From: Pseudomonadota bacterium
GTDB lineage: Bacteria; Desulfobacterota; SM23-61
Length of the DNA stretch: 64,000 bases
Assembly: GCA_018819135.1 (NCBI GenBank)
Contig: JAHJQK010000051.1
Span: 1-64,000, forward strand
Direction: 5' to 3'
Shown: positions 56,754 to 64,000 of the stretch, one piece after another
Layout of the letters: every line of letters starts with the position of its first letter
Numbering within the stretch: position 1 is the stretch's first letter
Position numbers and translations under genes: made by a program
The notes under the pieces: generated by a model
The model's input: only the letters and a program-made list of their open reading frames with translations
What the model was told of the DNA's origin: nothing
Database searches by the model: none

Positions 56754-57995
56754 TTAGACATTTAAACGTTTATACTCTTTTGCCTCCCTGCTTCCTGTGC
56801 CGACGAGGCAGGCGGACGCTCGGGAAATCTTTTGGGAAAGTTTTGTCGACAATGACCAAGAAGCCCAGATGCCCAATGCCAACCCGGCCGCGCCGAGCAA
56901 AAAAGGCAATCCTTGCCCCCAACGGTCGGCCATCAGCCCGCTGATGTTGGGACCCAAGAAAAATCCAAACATGCGGGTTGTAAAGAAAAAGCCCATGCTT
57001 GCCCCGCGGACTTTTTCTGAGGAGAGGTCGGCGATGGCCACGCGAACCGAAGGGGAATAAATTCCCAATCCGGCACCGGCAATTGCCAGGACCAGTATCA
57101 AATGCCAGAGCGACCCACCCTGGGAAAGCAGGATGACCGCCACCGTATAGATGCTCATGCCTAAAAGAATCGGCTTTTTTCTTCCCTGACGGTCAGACCA
57201 TTTCCCCACCGGTCTCTGCAAAAGGATGTAAACAACGAAGTATGAGCTAAAAAGCCATCCTATCTTTTCGGGGGGGATCCCCAGGCGGGAGGCCATTACC
57301 GGCAGAAGGGTAATAATCATCCCCCAGACAAAGGCCTCAGCAAAACCAATCCAGCAAAGCAAACGGATGTCGGGTAAGCGCAAGGAGGAAAAGCCGTATC
57401 GTTCACCCCAGGTTAGTTTTATTTCATGGCGCTGGGGGGTTTTTCCCTGGATGAAACCCCAGAGCATGCTCGTGGCCAGCAGGGCCAGGACAGCGCAGCC
57501 GAAGAAAGGCAGATTTAACCCTCCCAGGCTATAAAGCATTCCTCCCAAGAAGGGCCCGACGGCAAACCCGGCCATCTCAACACCGGAAAGTAGACCGATG
57601 GTTTCCCCCCTTCTTTCCACCGGCGATTGATCGACGACATAAGCCGACAGGGCAGGCCAGATCATTCCGGCCCCTACCCCATGGAGAAGGCGAACCAAGA
57701 AAACCTGGGGGAGGCTATCGGCCAAGATGTAAAGCAAGGCTACCAATCCATAGCAGGCCATCCCGCCGACCATGAAAGGTTTCCGGCCAAAGCGATCGGA
57801 GAGGCCTCCAAAAAAGGGCTGGACCAGGAATTGGCTGATGGTAAACCCGGAGACAATTAGCCCGAGTTGGAAATTGCTGGCCCCTTTTTCCGAGACATAA
57901 ATGGGAAAGAGGGGGATAATGAAACCTAGCCCCATTACGGCAATGGTTCCGGCCAAGGCGACCAGGATTAATTCTTTCTGGAATAGGCGATTCAT
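56754..57995 (-). CDS. Major facilitator superfamily exporter
   Basis: Protein of 413 residues with 12 helices. The MFS loop motif G-x-x-SDRFGRKP occurs after helix 2 (FFGGLSDRFGRKPFMVGGMA) and is repeated in the second half (GKWSDRQGRKKPIL); LLHGVGAGMIWPALSAYVVD and GLLSGVEMAGFAVGPFLGGM (motif C, PxLGG-like) point to the drug:H+ antiporter 1 group. Substrate unknown. Its upstream neighbour is on the other strand, so it has its own promoter. Confidence 0.88.
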   Translation of the reverse strand: MNRLFQKELILVALAGTIAVMGLGFIIPLFPIYVSEKGASNFQLGLIVSGFTISQFLVQPFFGGLSDRFGRKPFMVGGMACYGLVALLYILADSLPQVFLVRLLHGVGAGMIWPALSAYVVDQSPVERRGETIGLLSGVEMAGFAVGPFLGGMLYSLGGLNLPFFGCAVLALLATSMLWGFIQGKTPQRHEIKLTWGERYGFSSLRLPDIRLLCWIGFAEAFVWGMIITLLPVMASRLGIPPEKIGWLFSSYFVVYILLQRPVGKWSDRQGRKKPILLGMSIYTVAVILLSQGGSLWHLILVLAIAGAGLGIYSPSVRVAIADLSSEKVRGASMGFFFTTRMFGFFLGPNISGLMADRWGQGLPFLLGAAGLALGIWASWSLSTKLSQKISRASACLVGTGSREAKEYKRLNV

Positions 57996-58153
57996 AGGGA
58001 AAAAGCTTGATTTTTTTTATTTAATGATTAAAATAATTTTCGATCGCTGTTGCTTTTTGGGGACTAAGATGATGAGCCATGCAAAAACAACACGAGCCAG
58101 CTAAGAAGATATTTTCAACTTATCACAAGAGACAGATAAAGGTCAACTGACCG

Positions 58154-58867
58154 GTGGACATGCATAAAAGTCATAGGCCATCCTTGATCTTAGTCGGGAC
58201 CGTTCACCGCGATCCCAAGGGCTATGCCAGATTATTCCATCTCCTGGAAAGAGAACGCCCAGCTCTTGTTACCGTGGAAATCAGCCCTTACTCCCGGACC
58301 TTTCGGGTTCAACAATCATCTTTGATTCGGAATACCTTACGCGAAAATCTGCGCAGGATCCAAAAAGAAGAAGGAAGGCCGCTGAGCATAATTCTTGCTC
58401 ACAGTCTGATCATGGGAATTTTTTTTCTCCTGAAAGAACCCTTTGAATGGCGGGCGGCAAAGTCGTATGCCGTCCAATGTGGAGTTCTTCTCCAAGATAT
58501 TGATCTTTCTCTTTTTGCCCAGGATAATCTTGCCCATCTTTTTGAGCTTATTGCGATCAAGAACCTACGAACTTTATTGCATTTTAACTCCCCTTCTTTT
58601 GCGGATCTGGTGCAATCTCAATATTCCCGGGCAGGTTTTCTTTTTCATCATCCCCCTTCCATCCGACTTATCCCCAAAGCATTTCAGGAACGGGAAGTTT
58701 ATATGGCTGAGAAAATCCGTAAACTCGCCCAAGGAATCAACGGAGGAAAAATATTGCACGTGGGTGGTTGGGAACATCTGATTGATTCCCCAGGGGGGAA
58801 CTTATTCTTAGGGCTTCTTAAAGATATGCAGCCTAAAAGAGTCCTGTTATCAGCCCTTGAAAATTGA
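58154..58867 (+). CDS. TraB/PrgY/GumN-like protein
   Basis: Protein of about 237 residues (GTG 58154 or ATG 58160). SLILVGTVHRDPKGYARLFH at the start and the segment FQEREVYMAEKIRKLAQGIN with GKILHVGGWEHL near the end follow the TraB/TIKI pattern of a G-T-x-H strand, an E-R-[DE] motif and a G-x-x-H strand. A VTVEIS strand also fits. The family is linked to metal-dependent proteolysis, but bacterial members are little studied. The call is by motif; the protein is shorter than PrgY. Confidence 0.6.
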   Translation: MDMHKSHRPSLILVGTVHRDPKGYARLFHLLERERPALVTVEISPYSRTFRVQQSSLIRNTLRENLRRIQKEEGRPLSIILAHSLIMGIFFLLKEPFEWRAAKSYAVQCGVLLQDIDLSLFAQDNLAHLFELIAIKNLRTLLHFNSPSFADLVQSQYSRAGFLFHHPPSIRLIPKAFQEREVYMAEKIRKLAQGINGGKILHVGGWEHLIDSPGGNLFLGLLKDMQPKRVLLSALEN

Positions 58868-58944
58868 GAGGTGATAGTCGGGCAACACGGGAAAAATCAA
58901 AAGAAAAAGTTTAAGGTTGAAAGGGTTTAAGGGCGGTTGGAAAT

Positions 58945-59141
58945 TTATCCACAAAATCTGTGGAAAAGATGTGGAAAACTTAAGGTATGAAATCTAAAAT
59001 GCGATAAAATCTATTGCTTTTTTAATAACTGCCTAATCTTTAATCAATAAAAATATTAATAATATTAAATAGTTATTTCAAGATAGGCTATGGATTTGAA
59101 TTTCGAAGGATCAGGAGCAAAAAAATCCACAATTATCAACA
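58945..59141. other. oriC: Candidate replication origin: DnaA-box cluster with AT-rich tract
   Basis: TTATCCACA at 58945-58953 (+) matches the DnaA-box consensus; TTTTCCACA on the - strand occurs at 58959-58967 and again 11 bp on at 58970-58978. About 100 bp of very AT-rich DNA follows (58985-59090, with runs such as AATATTAATAATATTAAATA), then TTATCAACA (59133-59141) and a weaker AAATCCACA (59123-59131). Boxes at one side of an unwinding element are the layout of bacterial origins. No dnaA, dnaN or parAB gene is present in the window. This fills the 400-bp gene-free gap before the FmdB gene. Confidence 0.5.
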
Positions 59142-59272
59142 GTCTTCGGGGAGCTATTCGCGAAAAACCAAGAATGCAGCCCATCTCCGGCTGCCCTCAC
59201 TTGAAGAATACGGCCTGGTTTCTTTCTTGGACCCGACAGCATATAGCCGAAATATTGAAAGGAGGTTTCATC

Positions 59273-59437
59273 ATGCCGAAGTATGAGTTTCTGTGCCAGA
59301 AATGCAACAAAAAATACTCTTTAGCGATGACCTTAAAGGATCGGGAAGAAGGTAAATTTAAATGCCCGAAATGCGGAAGCCGTAAAAATCAACCGCTTTT
59401 TGGCAATTTTTACGCCAAAACTTCTAAAAAAAGTTAG
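59273..59437 (+). CDS. FmdB-type zinc-ribbon protein
   Basis: A 54-residue protein with CQKCNKKYS and CPKCGSRK, the two Cys pairs of an FmdB/CxxC_CxxC_SSSS zinc ribbon, after the usual MPKYEF start. A strong ribosome site (GAAAGGAGGT) fixes ATG 59273; the longer upstream frame crosses the DnaA-box region and is not credible. Function unknown, possibly regulatory. Confidence 0.85.
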   Translation: MPKYEFLCQKCNKKYSLAMTLKDREEGKFKCPKCGSRKNQPLFGNFYAKTSKKS

Positions 59438-59502
59438 GCCCATCTAAAAAGAAGGCATAATCTGAAAGGAGGGCTCAAATTTACAACCATTTTCCGTCTC
59501 CG

Positions 59503-59958
59503 ATGAAAGAGAGGCGATGGGAGGAGAGGATTGTCTTTTCCCTTTTCTTCTTATTCACCTTCTCTTTTTTGATCCCGGCCGCCTGCAAGCACGCTCCGGA
59601 GGCATTGCCGAAACCCGAAGGAACTTCCTACGTCTTTGAGGCCGATGACAAAATAATTTTTAAAGCGCTTTCCCGGATTCTCAAGGATCGGGGTTTTGGA
59701 GAACCTCGAGTTGAGGCCGATAAAGGTCGCTTAGAAACCGACTATCTGGTCCAGGAGGACTGGAGAACCAAGGTGGTTGCTACGATTAAAAAAGTCAGCC
59801 GGAGGGAAAGAGAAGTTACTCTTGCGGTAATCACCGAGCAGAAAGACTCCAGCCCTTCCGGCTGGAAACCCAAGAAGCTTATGGGCAAAGAACAGTATGA
59901 GACGTTCTTTGGTGAAATAGAGATGCAGATCTACCGGGAGTGGTATAAGGGGGAATAG
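59503..59958 (+). CDS. Hypothetical lipoprotein
   Basis: Exported protein of 151 residues. The leader IVFSLFFLFTFSFLIPAACK ends with a Cys in a lipobox-like position. The mature domain (DKIIFKALSRILKDRGFGEP, TDYLVQEDWRTKVVATIKK, REVTLAVITEQK) resembles small periplasmic alpha/beta lipoproteins (BamC- or DUF-like) but is not assigned. ATG 59503 has no close ribosome site; a good AAGGAGG lies at 59465-59471, eight bases before an in-frame ATT at 59479, so initiation may be unusual. Confidence 0.6.
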   Translation: MKERRWEERIVFSLFFLFTFSFLIPAACKHAPEALPKPEGTSYVFEADDKIIFKALSRILKDRGFGEPRVEADKGRLETDYLVQEDWRTKVVATIKKVSRREREVTLAVITEQKDSSPSGWKPKKLMGKEQYETFFGEIEMQIYREWYKGE

Positions 59959-60055
59959 GGAATTTTTAATCAGTGCTTTTCTTGACCTGCAAAAATTCCG
60001 GAATCCCGTCTTATAAACGGTCCTCGATTCCGGTTGGGCGAGAGAATATATTCTG

Positions 60056-60274
60056 ATGGGAAAAACCAAAACAGAAGCAGAACGTTTTTCCAGATATCAG
60101 GAATTGATTGGTCTTTTACTCAAAAAAGATTCCTTTAATAAATCCGAAATTTATGAATCCCTGCCAGGTGGACTCGGGGTCAGGTCTTTACTCTTGCTGT
60201 GTCGCTCCCCACGCGGGAGCGTGGGGGCCTGGGAGCAAATCTTTATCCTTTGTGGGAAAGGGGACGCTGCTTAA
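60056..60274 (+). other. Doubtful short frame
   Basis: A 72-codon frame from ATG 60056. The first about 40 codons (KTEAERFSRYQELIGLLLKK) look protein-like and could be the start of a lost gene; the rest runs through a CRISPR-repeat-like palindrome and is low quality. Probably a remnant. Confidence 0.25.
60201..60226 (+). repeat. Solitary type I-C CRISPR-repeat-like palindrome
   Basis: GTCGCTCCCCACGCGGGAGC followed by GTGG equals the first 24 bases of a common type I-C repeat as I remember it (which ends in ATTGAAAC); here the ending is GGGCCTGG. CCCCACGC/GCGTGGGG forms the stem. No second repeat, spacer array or cas gene is in the window, so it is a single degenerate unit or a chance look-alike. 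Confidence 0.45.
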
Positions 60275-60400
60275 AGTCATTTTTTTCAAAAAATCAGCGG
60301 TTTCCTTACCTTCCAAAACTGGCGTGGGCGCAATTGGTAGGGCCATAATTCAACTCCTTTTTTCCCTGGTTTCTTTTCATCCCCAATAAAAAAATAGTTT

Positions 60401-62116
60401 TCATCTTAATATTTTCATCAGTTTTTCCAGAGGCAAGGTATTGATTACGTCTTTGGCCTCTATCCATCCGCGCCGGGCCGTGTAAACACCGAATCTCATC
60501 AATTCCAACTGAGCGGCGCTGTGGGCATCCGTGGATATCGCCAGCTTCGCCCCCATTTCCTTAGCCAGGCGCGCATCAACATCCCGCAGGTCGAGCCGAT
60601 CCGGGTAAGCATTGATTTCGAGAATCACGCCATAATCGATAACCGCCTGGATAACCTCCCTCAGGTTGACCTTGTAAGCTTCTCGCTCCAGGATCAGTCT
60701 TCCGGTAGGGTGGGCAAGAATGTTCACATTGGGATTTTTCAGGGCTTTGACTATTCGCCGGGTCATCTCTTTCTCTTCCATGTTGAAGCGGGAGTGCACG
60801 GCAGCAAGGACCACGTCGCATTCTTGGAGAATATCATCTTTCAAGTCCAAGCTTCCATCTGCCAGGATATCCACTTCCACTCCCTTGAGGATGCGTAAGC
60901 CAGAGAATTGGCTGTTTACAGTTTCACTCTCCTTTAAATGCTTGGCCAGCCCTTTTTCGTCCAAACCTCCAGCAACGCGTACAGCTTTGGAATGATCGGT
61001 AATGGCAATATAGGAGTAGCCCATCTCTTTTGCCTTATCGGCCATTTCTGCGATGGAATTCTTACCATCCGTGGCGGTGGTATGCATCTGCAAATCCCCG
61101 CGGATATCAGACAACTCTATCAATCTGGGTAACATCCCCTGCTCTGCAGCCTGAACCTCTCCCCGGTCTTCCCGCAATTCAGGTGGAATAAAGGGGAGCC
61201 CCACAGCTTTAAAGATATCCTCTTCCTTCGCCCCGCTTATCCTTTTATCGCCCTGGGATCGGAATACTCCATACTCATTAATTTTCAGGCCCAATTCTTT
61301 AGCGCGATCGCGGATGGCCACATTGTGAGCTTTCGAACCAGTGAAATAATGTAGGGCCGCTCCGTAACTCTCCTCATCGAGAACCCTTACATCCACCTGC
61401 AAACCGCACTGCAAGCGGATGCTGGATTTGGTTTCGCCCTTGGCTATTATTTCGGCCACCTCCCCATATTTGGTGAAGCGGTCCATTACCCGGCAACCTT
61501 TGGCACATATGGCCAAAATGTCCAGGTCCCCAATCGTTTCTTTCCGCCGGCGGAAACTTCCTGCTGGACCCAAACGCCTCACCCCCGGGACTTCTTTTAA
61601 ATATTCCAGAAGGGCTTGAGCATAAATAAACCCAACTGAAAGTTTGAAGCGTCCCATCCCGGCACGGTATTTTTCAATGGACTTTAAAACCTTCTCTTCT
61701 GTTTTCAACCCCATTCCGGCAAGATTCCGCAATCGCCCTGCTTGCGCCGCTTTTTCCAGGCGGTCTACCGAATCCACACCCAATTGATCTTGCAATGCCT
61801 TAACTTTCTTGGGACCTAGCCCTTCCAGTTTCAGAAGCTCCGTCAAACCAGCGGGAACCTGGGCGCGTAACTCTTCGAGAAAGTGACATTTCCCCGTGGA
61901 AATAATCTCCTCGATCTTTTCGCGGATTGATTTACCGATCCCCGGGATCTCCTCCAGGTTCATACCGGTTTTGACCATGGACTCCAAACTCTGGCTCAGG
62001 TCTTCAATCGTCCGGGCTGCGTTGCGGTACGACCGTACCCGGAATGGGTTTCCTCCTTCAATGTCCAGGATGTCCGCAATTGCGGTGAAGATATCCGCTA
62101 TGCCTTTGTTTTCCAT
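60401..62116 (-). CDS. polX: DNA polymerase/3'-5' exonuclease PolX
   Basis: Family X polymerase of 571 residues. N-terminal helix-hairpin-helix parts (IPGIGKSIREKIEEIIS, LEGLGPKKVKALQ), the nucleotidyl-transfer motif GSFRRRKETIGDLDILAICA with the third Asp in LQVDVRVLD, and a C-terminal PHP exonuclease (LQMHTTATDGKNSI, AITDHSKAVRV, DVVLAAVHSRF, ISTDAHSAAQ). ATG 62116 is chosen because GGAGAGGT precedes it and MENKGIADIF is the usual start; the upstream 42 codons are not. Role: gap-filling repair. Confidence 0.92.
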   Translation of the reverse strand: MENKGIADIFTAIADILDIEGGNPFRVRSYRNAARTIEDLSQSLESMVKTGMNLEEIPGIGKSIREKIEEIISTGKCHFLEELRAQVPAGLTELLKLEGLGPKKVKALQDQLGVDSVDRLEKAAQAGRLRNLAGMGLKTEEKVLKSIEKYRAGMGRFKLSVGFIYAQALLEYLKEVPGVRRLGPAGSFRRRKETIGDLDILAICAKGCRVMDRFTKYGEVAEIIAKGETKSSIRLQCGLQVDVRVLDEESYGAALHYFTGSKAHNVAIRDRAKELGLKINEYGVFRSQGDKRISGAKEEDIFKAVGLPFIPPELREDRGEVQAAEQGMLPRLIELSDIRGDLQMHTTATDGKNSIAEMADKAKEMGYSYIAITDHSKAVRVAGGLDEKGLAKHLKESETVNSQFSGLRILKGVEVDILADGSLDLKDDILQECDVVLAAVHSRFNMEEKEMTRRIVKALKNPNVNILAHPTGRLILEREAYKVNLREVIQAVIDYGVILEINAYPDRLDLRDVDARLAKEMGAKLAISTDAHSAAQLELMRFGVYTARRGWIEAKDVINTLPLEKLMKILR

Positions 62117-62245
62117 GCCCGACCTCTCCACGAAGGATGGAATCGGTGTAGGGGGGTTATAGGATATTACATTGAAAAATTTTCTTTTTGAAGGTTGTTT
62201 TTCCGAGGAAGGAAAAGATGCAGACAGTTTAGGTAATTCCAAAAT

Positions 62246-62431
62246 TTATATCAATTCTGCCCGCTCCAATCCATAAAACACTTTATCGACAAAAACCTTA
62301 CAGGGGGAATCCCCGCTGGGGAAACATTGGTATTTTTCTTCTTCTCGTTCTCGCCAGACGCAGGCTTTACAATCCCCGGGAGTAAGAGCGTTCATCAACC
62401 AGGTAATTTCCGCTTCAGTCAGTTTAGTCAT
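62246..62431 (-). CDS. Small cysteine-containing hypothetical protein
   Basis: About 61 residues from ATG 62431 (68 from ATG 62452). Four Cys lie in DCKACVWREREEEKYQCFPS and SPCKV, which could hold a metal ion. N-terminal MTKLTEAEITWLMNAL is helical. No family is recognised. GAGGG stands 11 bases before the chosen ATG. Upstream of polX on the same strand. Confidence 0.5.
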   Translation of the reverse strand: MTKLTEAEITWLMNALTPGDCKACVWREREEEKYQCFPSGDSPCKVFVDKVFYGLERAELI

Positions 62432-62578
62432 TGAATTTTTTTTACCCTCCATCGGCTATCATTTTTCGTTGGTAAAATATTCTTTTCTGCGAAAAAAGTC
62501 AAATCTTTTCCTTCATTTTACCATCATCATAAAATTCCTTAATAAACCTTTTTTTAAATTATTAAATTATCACATATT

Positions 62579-62965
62579 TTGCGTAGGTGGAACAGAAAAA
62601 GGATAATTTCCTGCCATTGTAAATTCCATGAATTCCGGAGTTACACCCTGACCGACCTGGTCAACACCATCAATGCAGCCACCGGATGGGGCTGGAGCGT
62701 AGAGGATCTGCGCCGTTGCGGCGAACGGATTACCACCCTTCAGAAAATTTTAAATATCCGCTGCGGCTGGAAGAAGGAACATGATTTTCAGTATCCCAAG
62801 CGATTTATGGAGCCGGTGCAGGAGGGGCCCGCTGCCGGTAGGATTCCGGTTGGATTGGAGGAGGCCATTAGGGATTACTACCGGATTCGAGGCTGGGATG
62901 AACAAGGCCAGCCGACTCCAGAATTAATCCAACGGCTGGGAATGGCAGAATATACAGAGGAATGA
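62579..62965 (+). pseudogene. Aldehyde:ferredoxin oxidoreductase, C-terminal remnant
   Basis: The last about 125 residues of an AOR-family tungsten enzyme: CKFHEFRSYTLTDLVNTINA, ATGWGWSVEDLRRCGERITT, LQKILNIRCGW, then PEGP/QEGPAAGRIPVGLEEAI, DYYRIRGWDEQGQPTPELIQ and RLGM. Intact AORs have about 580-620 residues; the pterin and FeS domains are missing. No proper start exists. The following MoaD-like gene, commonly next to aor, is intact, supporting a former working pair. AT-rich DNA of about 125 bp precedes it. Confidence 0.8.
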
Positions 62966-63028
62966 TCAGCGAAGGGGTGAAAGAGCCCGGCCCTTTCTCC
63001 CCTATTCAACGGAGCGTTCTGATAATCC

Positions 63029-63274
63029 ATGAAAGTAAAAATAAATTTGAAGGAACGGGAATTTCCAGCGGGAACGAAATTCACCCAGGTGGTCAATCTG
63101 ATTCGGGAGGCCAACAAGGACGAGCCGGTAACGAAGTCCTTAATCGAGAAGACGGGTCAGGATCATATCACCTTTATCCTCAACCAGCGAATCATCCGAC
63201 CGCAAGAATATAATTCCATCGAACTTAAAGACGGTGACGACATTCGCTGGATTTACCCTTATGCGGGAGGGTAA
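63029..63274 (+). CDS. MoaD/ThiS-family sulfur-carrier protein (AOR-associated)
   Basis: Ubiquitin-fold protein of 81 residues: MKVKINLKEREFPAGTKFTQ, then ITFILNQRIIRPQEYNSIEL, DGDDIRWIYPYAGG with the C-terminal Gly-Gly needed for thiocarboxylate formation. Found near AOR genes it probably serves sulfur insertion for the W/Mo-pterin cofactor. 63 bp after the aor remnant. Intact although its partner gene is broken. Confidence 0.82.
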   Translation: MKVKINLKEREFPAGTKFTQVVNLIREANKDEPVTKSLIEKTGQDHITFILNQRIIRPQEYNSIELKDGDDIRWIYPYAGG

Positions 63275-63313
63275 GCCGCCGGAACGAATTGATGCGGCGC
63301 TCATTTAAGATTT

Positions 63314-64000
63314 TCATTTCTGTTCCTGGCCTAAAGTATAGACAATCTCTTCCATTGATTGAACCAACATGCGGAACGGTTCTACGGAATTACGCAAGGT
63401 TTCCTCCGCCTGCTTGCGTTCGGTTACATCGGTTACGAAATTGATCATGGCTGGCTCCCCTTCCCATTGAATCAGGGCCACCTTGCTCTCCAGCCACTTT
63501 GTGTGACCCTCTTTATGAATAAATCTGGAAACATAAGTGCTGGGCGGGGTCTCCCCGCTTGCCCAACGGAAATATTTTTCCGTTATTCTTCTCTGATCTT
63601 CAGGATATAAAAACTCCGTCAGTGGCTTCGAGAGAAACTCCTCCTGAGAATAACCCAAGAGCTCTGAGCATTTGGGGTTGGCAAAAGATATTTTTTCTTT
63701 GACCGAAACCCATATTCCCACCGGGGCAAGATCCAATCCCGAGCGATACTTTTGCTCGGAGGTCTTGAGCATTTCTTCTTCCCGTTTCCTTTCGAGGAAG
63801 TGCTGGGCGTTGGTGATGGCCCCGGCAATTTGATTGCCAACCTTCTCCGCAAGCTTTAGATCGACTTGGGTATAGGCATCTGTCTTGGTGGAGAGAAAGT
63901 TTAGAAGTCCAATTACCTGATCTTTTGCCCTCAGCGGTACGAAGAGCAAAGATTGAAACCCCGCCTCGAAATAAGGAAGCAAGTCGGGGAACCGCTCTAT
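63314..64000 (-). CDS. GAF/PAS sensor protein (5' partial)
   Basis: The gene enters from beyond the right edge. Seen parts are the end of a GAF domain (GFQSLLFVPLRAKDQVIGLL, KLAEKVGNQIAGAITNAQHF), a coiled linker, and one PAS domain with PAC (DLAPVGIWVSVKEKISFANP, CSELLGYSQEEFLSKPLTEF, MINFVTDVTERKQAEETLRN). It ends soon after the next linker (EEIVYTLGQEQK) with no kinase, cyclase or HTH domain. It may be a truncated histidine kinase or a stand-alone sensor. Confidence 0.8.
   Translation of the reverse strand: MERFPDLLPYFEAGFQSLLFVPLRAKDQVIGLLNFLSTKTDAYTQVDLKLAEKVGNQIAGAITNAQHFLERKREEEMLKTSEQKYRSGLDLAPVGIWVSVKEKISFANPKCSELLGYSQEEFLSKPLTEFLYPEDQRRITEKYFRWASGETPPSTYVSRFIHKEGHTKWLESKVALIQWEGEPAMINFVTDVTERKQAEETLRNSVEPFRMLVQSMEEIVYTLGQEQK

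Noticed and set aside
59090-59272. N-terminal extension of the FmdB protein
   Set aside because: The strong ribosome site lies directly before ATG 59273, and the extension would be encoded by DnaA-box and AT-rich DNA.
60201-60226. A true CRISPR array
   Set aside because: Only one repeat-like unit is present, its 3' end is wrong, and no cas genes occur in the window.

Overview
The window reads as a stretch of chromosome from an anaerobic, moderately GC-rich bacterium, most likely a member of the Desulfobacterota (former Deltaproteobacteria) or a close relative. The inference rests on the combination of an N-type (AtpDCQRBEFAG) ATPase, TAXI-type TRAP transport, a remnant tungsten-type aldehyde:ferredoxin oxidoreductase with a MoaD-like partner, and a PurS-PurS-PurL fusion. 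No rRNA or tRNA gene was found to fix the taxonomy.

Region 1 (about 0-33 kb, all on the + strand) is a long run of storage-carbon, glycolysis and stress genes: trehalose synthase (treT), GalT, fructose-bisphosphate aldolase, two GAPDHs, PEP synthase, phosphofructokinase, ROK glucokinase, lactate dehydrogenase, glycogen debranching enzyme and NAPRTase. They are mixed with UspA proteins, a baeRF3 protein, an HtrA protease, Trk/CPA2/MscS ion-homeostasis genes and a coiled-coil stress repeat family. Together they could turn stored glycogen or trehalose into pyruvate and lactate while controlling turgor and ions during energy or osmotic stress. The region is heavily eroded: many genes carry single frameshifts, in-frame stops or internal deletions, and where a gene is duplicated (GAPDH, LDH, DUF72) the upstream copy is broken and the downstream copy intact.

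Region 2 (33-36 kb) is a scar. A P-type ATPase gene is cut by an ISNCY-like element, which abuts a broken IS701-like element; small membrane proteins and a truncated YihY/BrkB gene follow.

Region 3 (36-44.1 kb) is a complete nine-gene N-ATPase operon followed by a second treT. The genes flanking it on both sides are truncated. The ATPase has no separate delta gene, but its b subunit carries a delta-like C-terminus, and its c subunit has a full Na+-type ligand set plus a second carboxylate. A fragment of a diverged atpD also precedes the first treT at 1.5 kb, so the N-ATPase/treT pairing occurs twice.

Region 4 (44-58 kb, mostly - strand) holds an AT-richer surface-polysaccharide patch (membrane protein, processive GT2), a fused TRAP permease with its TAXI receptor, purQ, the purS-purS-purL fusion and an MFS exporter.

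Region 5 (58-64 kb) holds a TraB-like gene, a DnaA-box cluster beside a very AT-rich tract (candidate replication origin), an FmdB-type zinc ribbon, a lipoprotein, a solitary type I-C-like CRISPR repeat half, PolX, the AOR remnant with its MoaD-like gene, and the end of a GAF/PAS sensor. The frequency of frameshifts and nonsense codons is high enough that both real pseudogenisation and assembly error must be considered.
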